Source of the DNA: Schistosoma haematobium
Lineage: Eukaryota; Platyhelminthes; Trematoda; Strigeidida; Schistosomatidae
Length of the DNA: 64,000 nt
NCBI RefSeq assembly: GCF_000699445.3
Contig: NC_067196.1
Location: 74,035,864 to 74,099,863, forward strand
Direction of reading: 5' to 3'
The notes below the pieces were generated by a model. It ran no database searches and had not been told where the DNA came from. It saw only the letters and a list, made by a program, of their open reading frames with translations. Shown here one piece after another: positions 1-11,112 of this stretch (positions are counted from its first letter, which is position 1; each line of letters opens with the position of its first letter). The translations under genes and the position numbers were made by a program.

Positions 1-166
1 TAGTTATTATGTAACAGCCTAAATTCAAAACAATTTTATAGTATACTACAATAGTTAACTTATTTGACAATGAAATATTATTCTTTATTTAATATAAACA
101 TTATTTCAATATTCAATTGTATAATCGGAATTAGTTTTAAAAGAGAAAGAAACAACAATCACTCAC

Positions 167-262
167 CTTGATAACATAAACATGATAAGCTAAAATCAAA
201 CCCAATAAAATACAAGTGGATATTGATATACATGTTTTTGTTATAAATGAATAAATGGAATC
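167..262 (-). CDS. KCNN: SK (KCNN-type) potassium channel, exon encoding S2
   Basis: Seen: on the minus strand a 96 nt exon (32 codons, phase 0 to 0) lies between an acceptor ending TTGCAG and a donor reading AAG/GTGAGT. It encodes a hydrophobic segment opening DSIYSFITK, passing through the stretch STCILLGLILAYH and ending VYVIK. Known family: this aligns with the S2 helix and its approach in vertebrate KCNN1-3 (YSLALK...STIILLGLIIVYH). It follows the S1 exon at 16520-16706 in the correct order and phase. SK channels are tetrameric plasma-membrane channels opened by Ca2+ through bound calmodulin. The S3-S6, pore and calmodulin-binding exons should lie beyond base 1 and are not in the window. 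The exon is too short to stand out as an ORF and was found by motif and splice sites. Confidence 0.9.
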
Positions 263-489
263 CTGCAATTGTCAAAAAGTAAAAAACAAAACAGAAAGGA
301 AGGAGAAATAATGATGAATTAATTTGAATGAAGATATTTCACATCATAATAGTTTAGAGAAATAATGAAGCATTCTAAAAATGCACAAATATTTCCTTTT
401 GATACAAATAAAGCTATAAGTTGGCAATAAGCAAATATAAATAAACTTAAAATCAAACCATAATGTCACCTACAAATAAATAATATATT

Positions 490-600
490 CGTAATATCCC
501 AATGAGTAGAAAATTGGATTTTCTGACGTTTCGTGACTTAGTGCAAGTCACTTCTTCAGAGAATAAATATCACCTGTTAAAGGGTGTATGTAAGTATTTC
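490..600 (-). mobile_element. PLE terminal fragment with hammerhead-like fold
   Basis: On the minus strand the sequence reads CTGAAGA, an extra A, a 7 bp hairpin (GTGACTT / AAGTCAC), then GAAA and CGTC. The strand before CTGA (TTCT) can pair with AGAA after CGTC as helix I, and ACGU gives a minimal helix III. This is the layout of hammerheads carried by Penelope-like elements. Related fragments are at 11665-11760, 14525-14615 and 51500-51600. Confidence 0.5.
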
Positions 601-1365
601 TTTTGTATTTTATCTGTAGAATCTATGAGTGCACTTTTGAATAGAATGAAGTTAACTTCAAATAAATAGGAACTTTAACAAGATGTAGATAAATTTGGTC
701 AGTGATTATTTACGAATAAGAAATCTAAGTGATAAGTTTCCTATTTAATTATTGGATTTTACATTGTAGTAAACATATTATAAAGCATAGCCAACATCCG
801 ATCTTCAACTTATACCATGTCAAGTTGAATATTAACCAGTGACTAGTATTGAGATATTTTGATAAAGGCTTAAATATTATATGAAAGATTAATTTTACTA
901 AGGTCAATATAACTTTGGAGTTGTACATTTGACTTTCTATCTGTAAAATCTTAATATCACATATAAAAAAATAATACCGTGTTGCATAGTCACGATTTCA
1001 TTGTCATACATTATTAGATTTTTAACCAGATTCTAGGTGATATTCAGCAATGAGGAAGTGTAAATTCAGGTTGATGTTAAATATTGTCATTTTCTTGGAT
1101 GTAAATTTTAAAAGTAAGAACATCAAATTTAAAAGATTCACTTGAATAACACATTGGTTCCTTAAATATGATGAAACCTGGTCATAGATAGTGATAATGT
1201 TACATTATCTGGTTAAAATTTAGTTGATTTTTTAGAAATAGAACGATTAGAGATTTTTGTTTTCTACATTAATTTACAGATATTTTTGACATTTATTATG
1301 ACATAGAATACTATATTAAAAGGCATGCACATTTACTAGCCTTATTTTGTTACTCTTGCTCTCTA

Positions 1366-1885
1366 ATACCTTAGTACGACTGAGAGTGAGGAGAGTCAGC
1401 TCTCCCTCTCTAAATGATCTCACATAACTACGTGCGTACAACCACCGCCAGAGAAATCCTACTCACTACATTCCTACGATGGGGGTGTTGTTTGCAAAAT
1501 TGAGATGATGAAAAGCGAATGTCCGGTGCCTTAACCGGGTCGATGGATATGGAGGATCCACCTAAGACAGCTGGAAAACCTTGATTCTAAGCCGATAGTG
1601 CACATGGATCCCAGGATCGTGATGAAACAGATGGCGTAATAACCTGCTGTTGGTCACAGCCTACCATAGGACGGCATGTCCTAACGTTTCTCCACTACCT
1701 TGTTAACTAAACTTTCAGGCCAAAGGTTTGGGGAGTGGCCCCCCAACAAAACCACCTGCTTTGGTTTGGGAAACCGGGCAGTACCTCAGCCCTCACGCAG
1801 GTCGAATGATTTCTTTGGCGCATATCTATTTGGCGCCTCCTTGTACCATTATATATGTGTTTAAATAAATAAATATATAAATAAA
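1366..1885 (+). mobile_element. R473 retroposon, diverged copy 1
   Basis: Similar along its length to the copies at 20314 and 29960, with shared blocks for a GTGTTG segment, GCTGGTCAC-like middle and GGTACCGGGCAGT-like part. It ends in the tail GGCGCATATCTATTTGG, then CCTCCTTGTACCA, followed by AAATAAATAAATA. It is the most diverged copy and contains about 50 bp not present in the others. Confidence 0.65.
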
Positions 1886-2200
1886 ATGTTACTTTTAGGT
1901 AAACGTTAAACCCCAAGGTTAATTTTAAAGAGATTTCTGTAATTTCTTCACAATACTTAAGTCAGAGTTAAAAAGAAGTACACAGTGTGTAACTCCAGTA
2001 AAATGATCCTCTGAGGTATGAATTTTCTGTATTATCTTAAGTACATAAAACACACCCTGTTTATAAATCATAATATAATTACGATTATTATCATATATTT
2101 AAGCTAACTAACACACTAAATTAGCTATTTTTCTCAAAAGAATGTATGTATGTATGTCTATATTGAGCCTTATTCTCTGATGAAGATTAAAAAAATTCTT

Positions 2201-2533
2201 TTTGATTGAAATCATGAGTCAATTGAAACTAGACCACCATGGAAAACCTGGAAGCACTGGATGGCCGTTTCGCCCTAGTATGAGACACCTCGCCAGTGTT
2301 CATCCACGATCCCACACCCTGTAGGATTCGAAACCATGACCTATCAGTCTCGCGCCAGACGCTTAAGCAACTAGACCACTGAGCCGACATCCAATGATTT
2401 CAATGTCTAACCTCAACCAATCCACGAAATTGCCCAACCATCTTCCATCCAGTGCTTCCAGGTTTTCCATGGTGGTCCAGTTTCAATTGACTCATAATTT
2501 CAATCAAAAACTTAACAGTCACCAAAACCCCTA
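2201..2533. mobile_element. HS1 hammerhead SINE, foldback form
   Basis: The minus-strand body has a tRNA-like block at 2321-2384 (box A GCTCAGTGGTC, box B-like GTTTCGAATCC) and a decayed ribozyme core near 2266-2296. From about 2446 the SINE 3' tail is repeated on the plus strand (CCAGTGCTTCCAGG and CCATGGTGGTC), so the unit ends in about 50 bp inverted arms. Confidence 0.8.
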
Positions 2534-3879
2534 AACTAAAAAAAATTAACCATCGGAACTTTGTTTTCTGTATTAATCAACAGATGTATATAATAATAAT
2601 AATTGTTATTATTATTATTGGATACAATTCATGAGATCAGTTTTCTCTTTTATTCTTTCAAATGTATTAGGTCATAATAAGCAATAAAATACATAAAAAA
2701 TATCTTAATAAAACAATAAACTAATCATTACTCATTTTCAATGAAATTATAATACAATTATATCTTGTCTTTACAGGTGATACATAATTAAGTCAATGAA
2801 AGTTAATTATCAAAAAGATGAACAAACAAAATGTCTTAAATAATAATATATTCCCTTTTTTACTATTATTTATTAATAGTTTACCATTATTCTCTATACT
2901 AATGACCTTGTTTACAATTATTATTATTATTATTATTATCCCTCTTTTTTTGTATATTTCCCATATAAAACAGAATACATTTATGTTTGAGTTCATCTAT
3001 ATTTAGTGGATCAAAAGTATTAAAAAAAGAAAAGAAAATAAACATTTAAATTACAAATAAATAAAAGATGTTTTATCAATGTTAATTACTTTGACCTGAA
3101 GAATTCCCATTCAGAAAAAAAAACAAAAACGGAGAAAAAAACTAAAAAAAGAAAACAATGTATTTGATGATAGTCAAATGATAAGAAATCCAAGAAAAAA
3201 ATATACACATATCAAATACATGAATATAAAACTGTCCATTTGTACATAAATAAATCTTAATGAAAGTTCTTGGAATTGGTACTATGGTTTTATCTTACCA
3301 GTAAGGTACAACAAAAGAATTATAAATAGATATTGAAAATGTATGTAGTGGCTGTGCTTCGTTAACCGATCACCCTCGTAACCGTTATCAATATAATCCT
3401 CAACGGTGTTTGAAATCAGAAGGCAAAGAGAAGCAGCGATTATAGTTTTATTAGCAGATAACTCAGACCACAAAGCAGTGAGGTGAATGAGTGAGTCAGC
3501 GAACCGAGAGAGTAGAGTGTTAAAAGTACATGTATATATATAGGGAAATGAATGGATCATCGAATCAATTATTCAACTAATAATAAAGCTAGCAGAATGA
3601 ATATATGCGTAGGCGGTAAGCAATGTTCAAGCATACATATTTCATAGAAGCACAACAATAATAAAGGTACAATAAGTTGTCATAGTATGGATGACTTTGT
3701 CTGCTAAATAAGTTAACAAAACAGCTTAACTGAGTTATATGAGAACAAACTCAATTGCACGTGAGTTGCTATATGTACATAATTAAAACTTTGTATAAGA
3801 CAACTAACAAACTTTAAGAAACGCTTTAGTTAGAATGAAAGATATAATCTCATTTACTTCAACACAAAATTATGTCTAC

Positions 3880-4185
3880 AAGATTAGGTTGTGTCGATTG
3901 TGATACATTCTATATTGGAGAGTCTTTCTGTGAAATATTGACTTGTGGCGAAGAACACTTAAGTTACACAAAAAGACCTCTCAATAATCCTGCAGATTAA
4001 ATCAGCAATAACAATAACCACCAAATTGATATTAAAAATGTCAAAATAAGTCAGAAAAGCTTTTCCAACTATAAAGAGAGGCGACTAGCTGAAGCGTTCC
4101 ACATTATGCTAAATCCCTCTGCCCTCAATAGGAAAGAAGTTCTGAATATTTATCCAATTTAAACTATTTATCCAAACAACCACAA
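3880..4185 (+). pseudogene. PLE GIY-YIG endonuclease remnant
   Basis: Translation contains CVDCDTFYIGESF and a later EEH, matching the Cys-x-x-Cys, YIGE and EH layout of the Penelope-like element C-terminal GIY-YIG domain. A stop follows at NNPAD. After a frame change the next block reads NYKERRLAEAFHIMLNPS, a typical distal part of the domain. It is broken by a stop and a frameshift. The RT portion is not seen upstream. Confidence 0.65.
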
Positions 4186-4904
4186 CTGACACAAAACCAC
4201 AACCCCCTACTTCATATTACAAATGCGTACATTTTTGCATATCCACACTGTGATACAGAAATTAATATTGTGACAGAATCTCTAAAATTCCAGCGGAAAA
4301 GTGTTAACTATTGGGACAGTAAGACTGCATATGAACTATTTACTCATTGATGAAATTATATAAAAAATATTCTAGACAATGAGTTGATAAAATTAAAAAT
4401 GTTAGAACATCGGGTTGGGATTCACTGACCAAACAGTTTCGCGTGACCTGCAAACTTTCAGTTTGTTGTGATGATTAGTTATAAACCATATTGAAAAATA
4501 TGTTCAGTATTCTTTGATATTATATAGTTCTCTGATTGGTATCTATTCGTGATGGAGACAAACTTCAACTGACAAAATTGTTTACAAAGTCAATCTTCCG
4601 ATTTGACTGACGTAGCATAAAATCATGAAGTTTTTTATTGATTAGTCTTATTTGTAACAAAAAGTGCAAATTATATGGTTAATGTTACATCCCGATGAGA
4701 ATATTGAATGGTAACTGTTGAAATCTATTTCTGGACTAATACTATACATATATTTTCATTGTATATTTATTAAGTAATTAAACAGTACATATTCGTGTTC
4801 CCCTTATTATAGGCTTTATTTTGACCTATGAACTACTATTATACTACTTACCATTATTGAGTTATGCCCTGTCTATCAATTACTACCTCCTACATTCACA
4901 GCCA

Positions 4905-5148
4905 CTTTTGGTTAAATCTTGTACAAATGTTATTTTCTATTTTATGGTACGATGTGGTCTGTTTGGTTTGAATATAAACCCAGTATGTTTGAAATACATG
5001 ATTCATATCGCTGAGGCTGAGATTTGTGTTCTTGACGTAACAGACAGGGCTGGGCAGGAAGAAGGACCGATAAAGACTCTAGACTGCTCGTACGGGTTTT
5101 ATGCGTCACTGTTCTCTAATTGGCGGTATCATTACGTTTTATAATCAT
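4905..5148 (+). mobile_element. Partial LTR copy related to the solo LTR at 59324
   Basis: The blocks TTTTCTATTTTATGGTACGA and TGTGGTCTGTTTGGTTTGAA, then GCTGAGGCTGAGATTTGTGT and GACTGCTCGTACGGGTTTTA, match the middle and end of the 59324-59687 LTR. The 5' terminus and the target duplication are missing. The 107-residue open frame over it (4821-5144) is therefore not a gene. Confidence 0.7.
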
Positions 5149-6334
5149 AAGTCACAAGGCCACAAGTTATAACGGCTAGCTTATAGCTTGAACTAGATCA
5201 TAATGGCACATATGTATTCACTATACAGTAAATTTTCATGTTTAGCACAGTTTCATTGTTTCTTATCTCAAACAGTATTTTGAACATTACTCTCTGTTTA
5301 ATTTTCTTATTTTCATTGGTGTTGATGTTTCAGCTTCTTCGGTTTCCATTTGGTCAATCTCCTCTCTTTTATTCTAATATATTCTACAGTGACATTGTCA
5401 GTCGCTTAATAAATAAACACTTTTTCTGTACCTTTATTTCGTTATTTTGCTGCTAGATTCCATAAATTTTGTATATTACTAACGGACATATTGTAGATCA
5501 CTGAAAACAAGAAGCATATATTCACGATTGTAAAGTTTTGAGAACCAAATAGATAGCAAAACATTTCTTAACTGAACAAATTTCAGTATTTTAGATGTCA
5601 AATATAGGAACCTACTTCACTACAACTTTATGCCACGTTCTAAATTGTTTATTATGATAACATCAATGGAACTACAGGGAATTATGAACAATTCCTAACC
5701 ATATTCTCCTGTCTTTTTAGCCAACATTATTTAATAACGCTTTAAATCTAAGCTCTGAATCTGTAAGAACCTGAATACTTAGGCTAATATGACGGTCAGT
5801 GGTTGCATTAATAACACATTATGTCTAATCAAACTTATTACTTTCTTACTGAATATCCAGTAGTCATTGTATTTTGTAACTTTTTTTCCTACATTCATTT
5901 CATTCGGTGGTTAAGGGGCGTCCACTTATAATAAAATGACACACCTTAACATGTAAATAATTAAGGCCACAAAACTTTCTTTTTGAATACAATACCATAA
6001 AACAATATATATTTGTTTAAGGTTAATTTAGGTAACTAAAAGAAAAGAAAAGAAAGGAAAACCACACAGTTTGGTTTTGTTTAACAAATTAAAGATGAAA
6101 ATACAATAAAACTTTCAGAAGATGTTTACTAGGACATTAGATAGAGGGAAATGTAAATTTTATTTATACCGTTAATTTTATTTCCTAAAACTGAAAGCGA
6201 TTTATGTTACTTACTGTTGAATAAATATGAAGAGCTAAGTTAGTTTGTAATGTTTACCATTAAAAAAATAAAGTTATTGAGAATTTAAAAAAATATTATT
6301 TTCAGAAAGGGATTTTGTGGATATTATAGTCATT

Positions 6335-6680
6335 TAATAGCTCCGCCTGGAGTCCCTCGGGGACTACTGCCGGTCCCAAGCCCGGATAAAGGAGGAGGGT
6401 TGGGCATGGGATTAGCGACCCATCCCGTAGAAAACTAACTCGCTAAAAAATGCTAACCAGAAAAAAATATTCAATACTTTTAAACTCTGCCCTCAGAGTC
6501 AGAAGGTCGTCATTTAGAAGAAATATGACGCCTCATGATGAAAGCCGAGTGCCTTCAGAAGTTACGAAGCCGATGCCCCTTCTGACAACCAGAGCAACCA
6601 TTTATTTAGGTACATGGAATACTCGTACAATGTGGGAGACCGGGAGAGTCTTCCAAATTACTTCAGAAATAGTTATTTAA
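6335..6680 (+). mobile_element. RTE LINE 5' end: GC-rich leader and start of endonuclease ORF
   Basis: A GC-rich leader (CTCCGCCTGGAGTCCCTCGG onward) can form hairpins such as AGTCCC-TCG-GGGACT and ATGGG...CCCAT. It is followed by a frame ending ATIYLGTWNTRTMWETGR, the N-terminal APE-type endonuclease start of schistosome RTE-like LINEs (GTWNVRTMW). Coding similarity stops near 6680, where an HS1 SINE begins. Having a 5' end without the 3' end is unusual for a LINE. Confidence 0.7.
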
Positions 6681-6930
6681 TAGTTGAATTAATGAGTCAA
6701 TTAAAACTATACAGCCATGGAAACCCTGGAAGCACTGGACGACTGTGTCATCATAGTATTGGACTTCTCAACCGTACAAATCCGCGATCTCGTCCTGTGA
6801 ATTTCAAACCCAGGACCTATCGGTCTCTCGCACGAACGCTTGACCACTAGACCACTGAGCCATCATCCATCGCTTCCAGGTTTTTTATCGTGATCTAGTT
6901 TCAACTGACTCATGTATTCAACTATTAAAT
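6676..6930. mobile_element. HS1 SINE, foldback form
   Basis: The minus-strand body has tRNA-like boxes at 6805-6862 and a degenerate ribozyme region. It is followed at about 6868 by a plus-strand copy of the SINE 3' tail (CTTCCAGG...ACTGACTCATG). Confidence 0.75.
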
Positions 6931-7214
6931 TAAAAACATTTATTTGTTTAAAACTTTTATTATCCATCGTTTGAATGTATAAATTGACTAAAGAAAATAA
7001 AATCTGTTCAAGCAACAAGTATTTAGTAGCAGATCATGTAATGATAGACATATTTCAATAAAATTATCGGTGTTATATTATAATTGATAGTTTCTTATGA
7101 GTAGAAATGTTAATGTGATTCTGGATAATAATAATAATGTTTTTATCGGTAAAGTGTATTGATCTGCTCACTAAATTAAACGCTATAGTGAGCTCAAGCT
7201 ATACTGTATTTAGT

Positions 7215-7330
7215 TCTATTGCTGAAATTCTTAGGACGTGTATTACGTATGCTCGGCCATCGAATGCCTAGACGTGTGATGGTACCTAGTATCAGAAACG
7301 GTTTACAGAAAGCTAAATATAATAATGACA
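7215..7330 (+). pseudogene. LINE C-terminal coding remnant
   Basis: The translation LKFLGRVLRMLGHRMPRRVM matches the conserved LGHVLRM..RxPRRA stretch near the C terminus of schistosome LINE polyproteins. Only about 35 codons are recognisable. Confidence 0.55.
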
Positions 7331-7779
7331 GTTTAGGTAATATAATAAATGACACTCATCAGTATGTTAGTTTTACATTAGAGGAAGAACAGAGTAACAG
7401 AATATCGTTCCAAGATGAGTATGTGAAGAATTAAAAAGAGGAGGACAGAAAATATGAAATTGAAGAACATACTTATTTCTATAGTCTTGTACTAACCAGA
7501 TGTAAAAGAAATTCGGTAAAAATTCTAAATCATCGTGACAGAATGGTTCGCTCTGATGACATCATTGTAGGTGAACTGAGTAATATTCGTAACCTGCTTA
7601 GTAGGGATAGCTATCAAATGAGGTTCATCAGTAAACGTGAATGTAATGAAGACCGAAGGTATCTACTGTCCTGAAGAAAGTACTGGTCTGAGAATTACAA
7701 TTCCTATATGATGCCACTGAGGAAATAGTAACTCAAGGTTTAAGAAAGATGGGGCAGAAAACATTTAATGCAACAAAAA

Positions 7780-8310
7780 GGACGCCATTTTCTACAACCG
7801 CTCCATAATAGAAACCATCAATAAAAACAGACTACCTGATTTCACCATACCATATGCATTTACCAATTCGATTGCTCCGTGGAACTAGTTATATTAAGCG
7901 TACAATTAGACAAGTCTATCATCTCATACCAAGAGAACAGCCGTCTTGATTGAGCAAAAGACAGGTAAGAGGAATTAAAAGTTCCATTTTCTCCCACTTG
8001 GTAGTCACAGAACATCAATTTAGGTGAAGTTCGGTTCTTTGAGCTGGATGGTTAGGTCGTAGAGCTATCATTATTCTTCTGAACAAAATCATCAGCAGAA
8101 ACTTCAAATTGAACTGAAGTGTTCTTCACCATCTCAACAGGTCATCAAGTTGATTTGAGTAAAGTTTTTTAGGTTATCTACTATATTCCATCAAATTTAC
8201 CATATGGTTTACGAGTTTTTCTGTTGCATTAAAACCTACGTTCACAAAGCTAACCTTCACATGCAAAAGAAGTTTTTACAACCACTCTCACTACCTTGAC
8301 TGTCGGTATA
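7780..8310 (+). pseudogene. PLE GIY-YIG remnant interrupted by a PAL insertion
   Basis: Before the insertion the frame reads SYIKRTIRQVYHLIPREQPS and SSIFSHLVVTEHQF (compare YIGRT.RQL...REH and LVxTGHQ). After it, the line resumes with TGHQVDLSKVF, VIYYIPSNLPYGL and MQKKFLQPLSLP, where the usual final Trp codon has become TGA. The PAL element at 8021-8135 splits the domain. Several stops are present. Confidence 0.7.
8021..8135 (-). mobile_element. PAL palindromic retroposon in a PLE relic
   Basis: Inserted between imperfect direct repeats, ACAGAACATCAATT (8007-8020) and ACAGGTCATCAAGTT (8137-8151). It carries the family blocks GAGCTGGATGGTTAGGTCGT and CACCATCT. The interruption of the PLE reading line defines the ends. 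Confidence 0.7.
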
Positions 8311-8442
8311 GGAGTGAGTTTTCAGCCAAATTTCTTTCAATTTTGCTTTTCTACATATTCCCAACATCTGTATCTTGATTATCACAAAGTTACTATGATA
8401 ATGACCTTTTATCAATATATATATATCACAAAAGTTCAATAC

Positions 8443-10437
8443 GGTCTTTCTTCAGGATACTAACAAACTCAACGAATTCAAGATAGACCTCAGCAACAAG
8501 TTCCAAGCCTTTCATGATCTACTCAATGGAGAAGGAACTACTGTGGAGAGCAACTGGAAGGGGATCAAAGAGGCAATCACTTCAACATGTCATGAGGTTC
8601 TCGACCACATGGAACGGATCACTGTTGATATACTGGATAAGATTCAAGAAAGGAGGAACAAGAAGGCAGCAATCAATACCAGCCGAACAAGAGCAGAAAA
8701 AGCCAAGGCACAAGCTGAATACGCAGAAGTAAACAAACAAGTGAAGAGGAGCATCCGAACCGACAAACATAAATATGTGGAAGATTTAGCAACGACGGCG
8801 GAAAAGGCTGCAAGAGAAGGAAACATGAGACAATTGTATGACACGACAAAGAAACTCTCTGGAAATCGCCGCAAACCAGAAGGACCAGTGAAAAGCAAGG
8901 AAGGCAAGGTAATCACCAACATTGAAGAGCAACAAAACAGGTGGGTAGAACACTTCAAAGAACTCTTGAATCGACCAGCTCCACTGAACCCACCCAACAT
9001 CGAAGCAGCACCCACGGACCTCACAATCAATGTTGACCCACCAATAATTGAAGAAATCAGCATGGCCATCAAACAAATCGAGAGTGGCAAAGCAACAGGA
9101 CCGGACAACATTCCAGCAGAGGCACTGAAAGCAGACGTAGCGGCAACTGCAAGGATACTCCACATTCTCTTCAATAAGATTTGGGATGAGGAACAAGTAC
9201 CAAAAGACTGGAAAGAAGGACTTCTGATCAAGATACCGAAGAAAGGCGATCTCAGCAACTGTGATAACTACAAGGGCATCACTCTTCTCTCAATACCGGG
9301 AAAAGTCTTCAACAGGGTATTGTTAAACAGAATGAAGGACTGCGTAGACGCCCAACTTCGTGACCAACAGGCAGGATTCCGTAAGGATAGATCGTGTACA
9401 GACCAAATCGCAACTCTACGGATCATTGTGGAACAATCAATTGAATGGAATTCATCACTCTACATCAACTTCATTGACTACGAAAAGGCATTTGATAGCG
9501 TGAACAGAACAACACTATGGAAACTTCTTCGACACTACGGCGTGCCTCAGAAGATAATCAATATCATATAGAATTCATATGATGGATTACACTGCAAAAT
9601 CGTGCATGGAGGACAGTTGACAAAGTCGTTCAAAGTGAAGACCGGTGTTAGGCAAGGTTGCTTACTCTCACCCTTTCTCTTTCTCCTGGTGATCGACTGG
9701 ATCATGAAGACGTCAACGTCTGAAGGGAAGCACGGGATACAATGGACATCTAGGATGCAGTTGGACGATCTAGACTTCGCAGATGATCTGGCCCTTCTCC
9801 GATACAACACAGCATGCATCAATCCAATCACAATTGACGGAGAAGATTTGGGAGATGTAAAAACCTTTACATATTTGGGCAGCATCATTGATGAACATGG
9901 TGGATCTGATGCAGATGTGAAAGCATGGATCGGCAAAGCAAGAGCAGCATATTTACAAGTGAAGAACATCTGGAACTCAAAGCAACTGTCAACCAACACA
10001 AAGGTCAGGATTTTCAATACAAATGTCAAGACAGTTCTACTGTATGGGGCAGAAACCTGGAGAACTACGAAAGCCATCATCCAGAAAATACAGGTGTTTA
10101 TTAACAGTTGTCTACACAAAATACTTCAGATCTATTGGTCGGACACTATTAGCAACAACGTACTGTGGGAGAGAACAAACCAGATCCCAGTGGAGGAAGA
10201 AATCAGGAAGAAGCGCTGGAAGTGGATAGGACACACATTGAGGAAAGCACCCAACTGCGTCACAAGACAAGCCCTCACATGTAATCCTCAAGGCCAAAGG
10301 AGAAGAGGAAGACCAAAGAACACATTACGCCGGGAAATGGAGATAGACATGGGAAGAATGAACAAAAATTGGATGAACTAGAAAAGAAGGCGCAGGACAG
10401 AGTGGGTTGGAGAGTGCTGGTCAGCGGCCTATATATA
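8443..10437 (+). mobile_element. RTE-clade LINE relic: reverse transcriptase, 5' truncated
   Basis: A nearly continuous frame runs from about 8458. It starts in the linker before the RT (KLNEFKIDLSNKFQAFHDLL), then passes SGKATGPDNIPAEALK (RT fingers), [73 protein letters not shown] and the catalytic box [10 protein letters not shown] (about 9770-9800). It ends with the [11 protein letters not shown] tail. One TAG interrupts it at 9569-9571. About 35 codons after the FADD box are missing relative to the D copy at 59.7 kb. A one-base shift near 10376 throws off the last residues ([12 protein letters not shown] resumes in another frame). The endonuclease is absent, and the 3' end merges into a TA microsatellite. 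It is not functional. Confidence 0.92.
8543..9568 (+). pseudogene. RTE reverse transcriptase ORF, N-terminal open part
   Basis: The longest open part of the relic is about 342 codons. It contains the RT motifs up to the conserved YEKAFDSV aspartate, and the ATG at 8543 is internal rather than a true start. The frame reads on upstream to about 8458 and downstream through a TAG into the 9602-10381 frame, which carries the FADD catalytic box. Minus-strand open frames overlapping it are shadows. Confidence 0.85.
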
Positions 10438-10457
10438 TATATATGCATATATATAAC
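10423..10457. repeat. TA microsatellite at RTE 3' end
   Basis: A TATA run with one ATGCAT interruption begins where the LINE reading GGCCTATG normally continues, so it replaces the normal 3' terminus of the 8443 relic. Confidence 0.9.
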
Positions 10458-10850
10458 GCAACGTAGCAACTGTTTAATTTTCCAAATAATTGCTTTATTA
10501 TAACCCTCCTTCTCTCAATTACTCAACAGTAATTTATAATTATTATTATATTACAAACATTATTATTATATGACTTAGTTACACAATTAGTCGTTAGTAT
10601 TATTTCACCAATTTAAATTATACATATATCTTATTGTATAATCATAATTTAAAACTAACTGAAAAGTAATTTCTTTGTTCCATTTATTAAATGGCAAAAT
10701 AAGGATTTTCCCTATACTGAAATGTTTTATTACGTTATATAATCTTTTAATGACACAGTACCTTAATACTAAAAGAAAATTTACCATAAAAACTACTGTG
10801 CAATTAAAAAATTGACACCATAAACAAATCAATATATTTGTAATAATCAG

Positions 10851-11112
10851 TATAGGGGTTGTGGAGATTATTAAGTCTTTGATTGAGATCATGAGACGAT
10901 TGACGTTAGACCACTATTGGAAACCTAGAAGCACTGGACGGTCGTTTCGTTTTATTGTGGGACTCATCAGCAGTGCACATTCACGATCCCGCTGGCGGGA
11001 TTCGAGCCCAGGGTCCTCAGTCTTGCGCGCGACCGTTTAACCTACTGGGCTACTAGGCCGGCATTCAATGGTGTTAATGTCTAACCTCAACCAATTCACG
11101 AACTTGCGCGAC
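10851..11112 (-). mobile_element. HS1 hammerhead SINE
   Basis: The antisense 3' tail (GGGGTTGTGGAGATTATTAAG) is followed by the ribozyme (10931-10976), box B (GGGATTCGAGCCCAG) and box A (GCCTAGTAGCCCAGTAGGTT on the minus strand). The 5' flank (TGTCTAACCTCAACCAATTC) matches other copies. Confidence 0.88.
10931..10976 (-). ncRNA. Hammerhead ribozyme with intact core in HS1
   Basis: Minus strand: helix I GCACTG, core CTGATGA, helix II GTCC..AAAC (two inner pairs intact), GAAA, near-palindromic CGACCGTC, then CAGTGC, which pairs perfectly (6 bp) with the helix I strand. The predicted cleavage is after GUC, between 10937 and 10936. Helix III can form only 1-3 bp, typical of retroposon hammerheads that act best as dimers. 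Helix II has two A.C mismatches, so activity may be reduced. Confidence 0.75.

Noticed and set aside
3282..3560. 92-codon minus-strand frame
   Set aside because: No family match, no good splice pair in frame and low complexity; it does not fit the SK gene.
8582..9258. Minus-strand open frames over the RTE reverse transcriptase (up to 204 codons)
   Set aside because: They are antisense shadows of the RT frame, whose motifs are clear on the plus strand.
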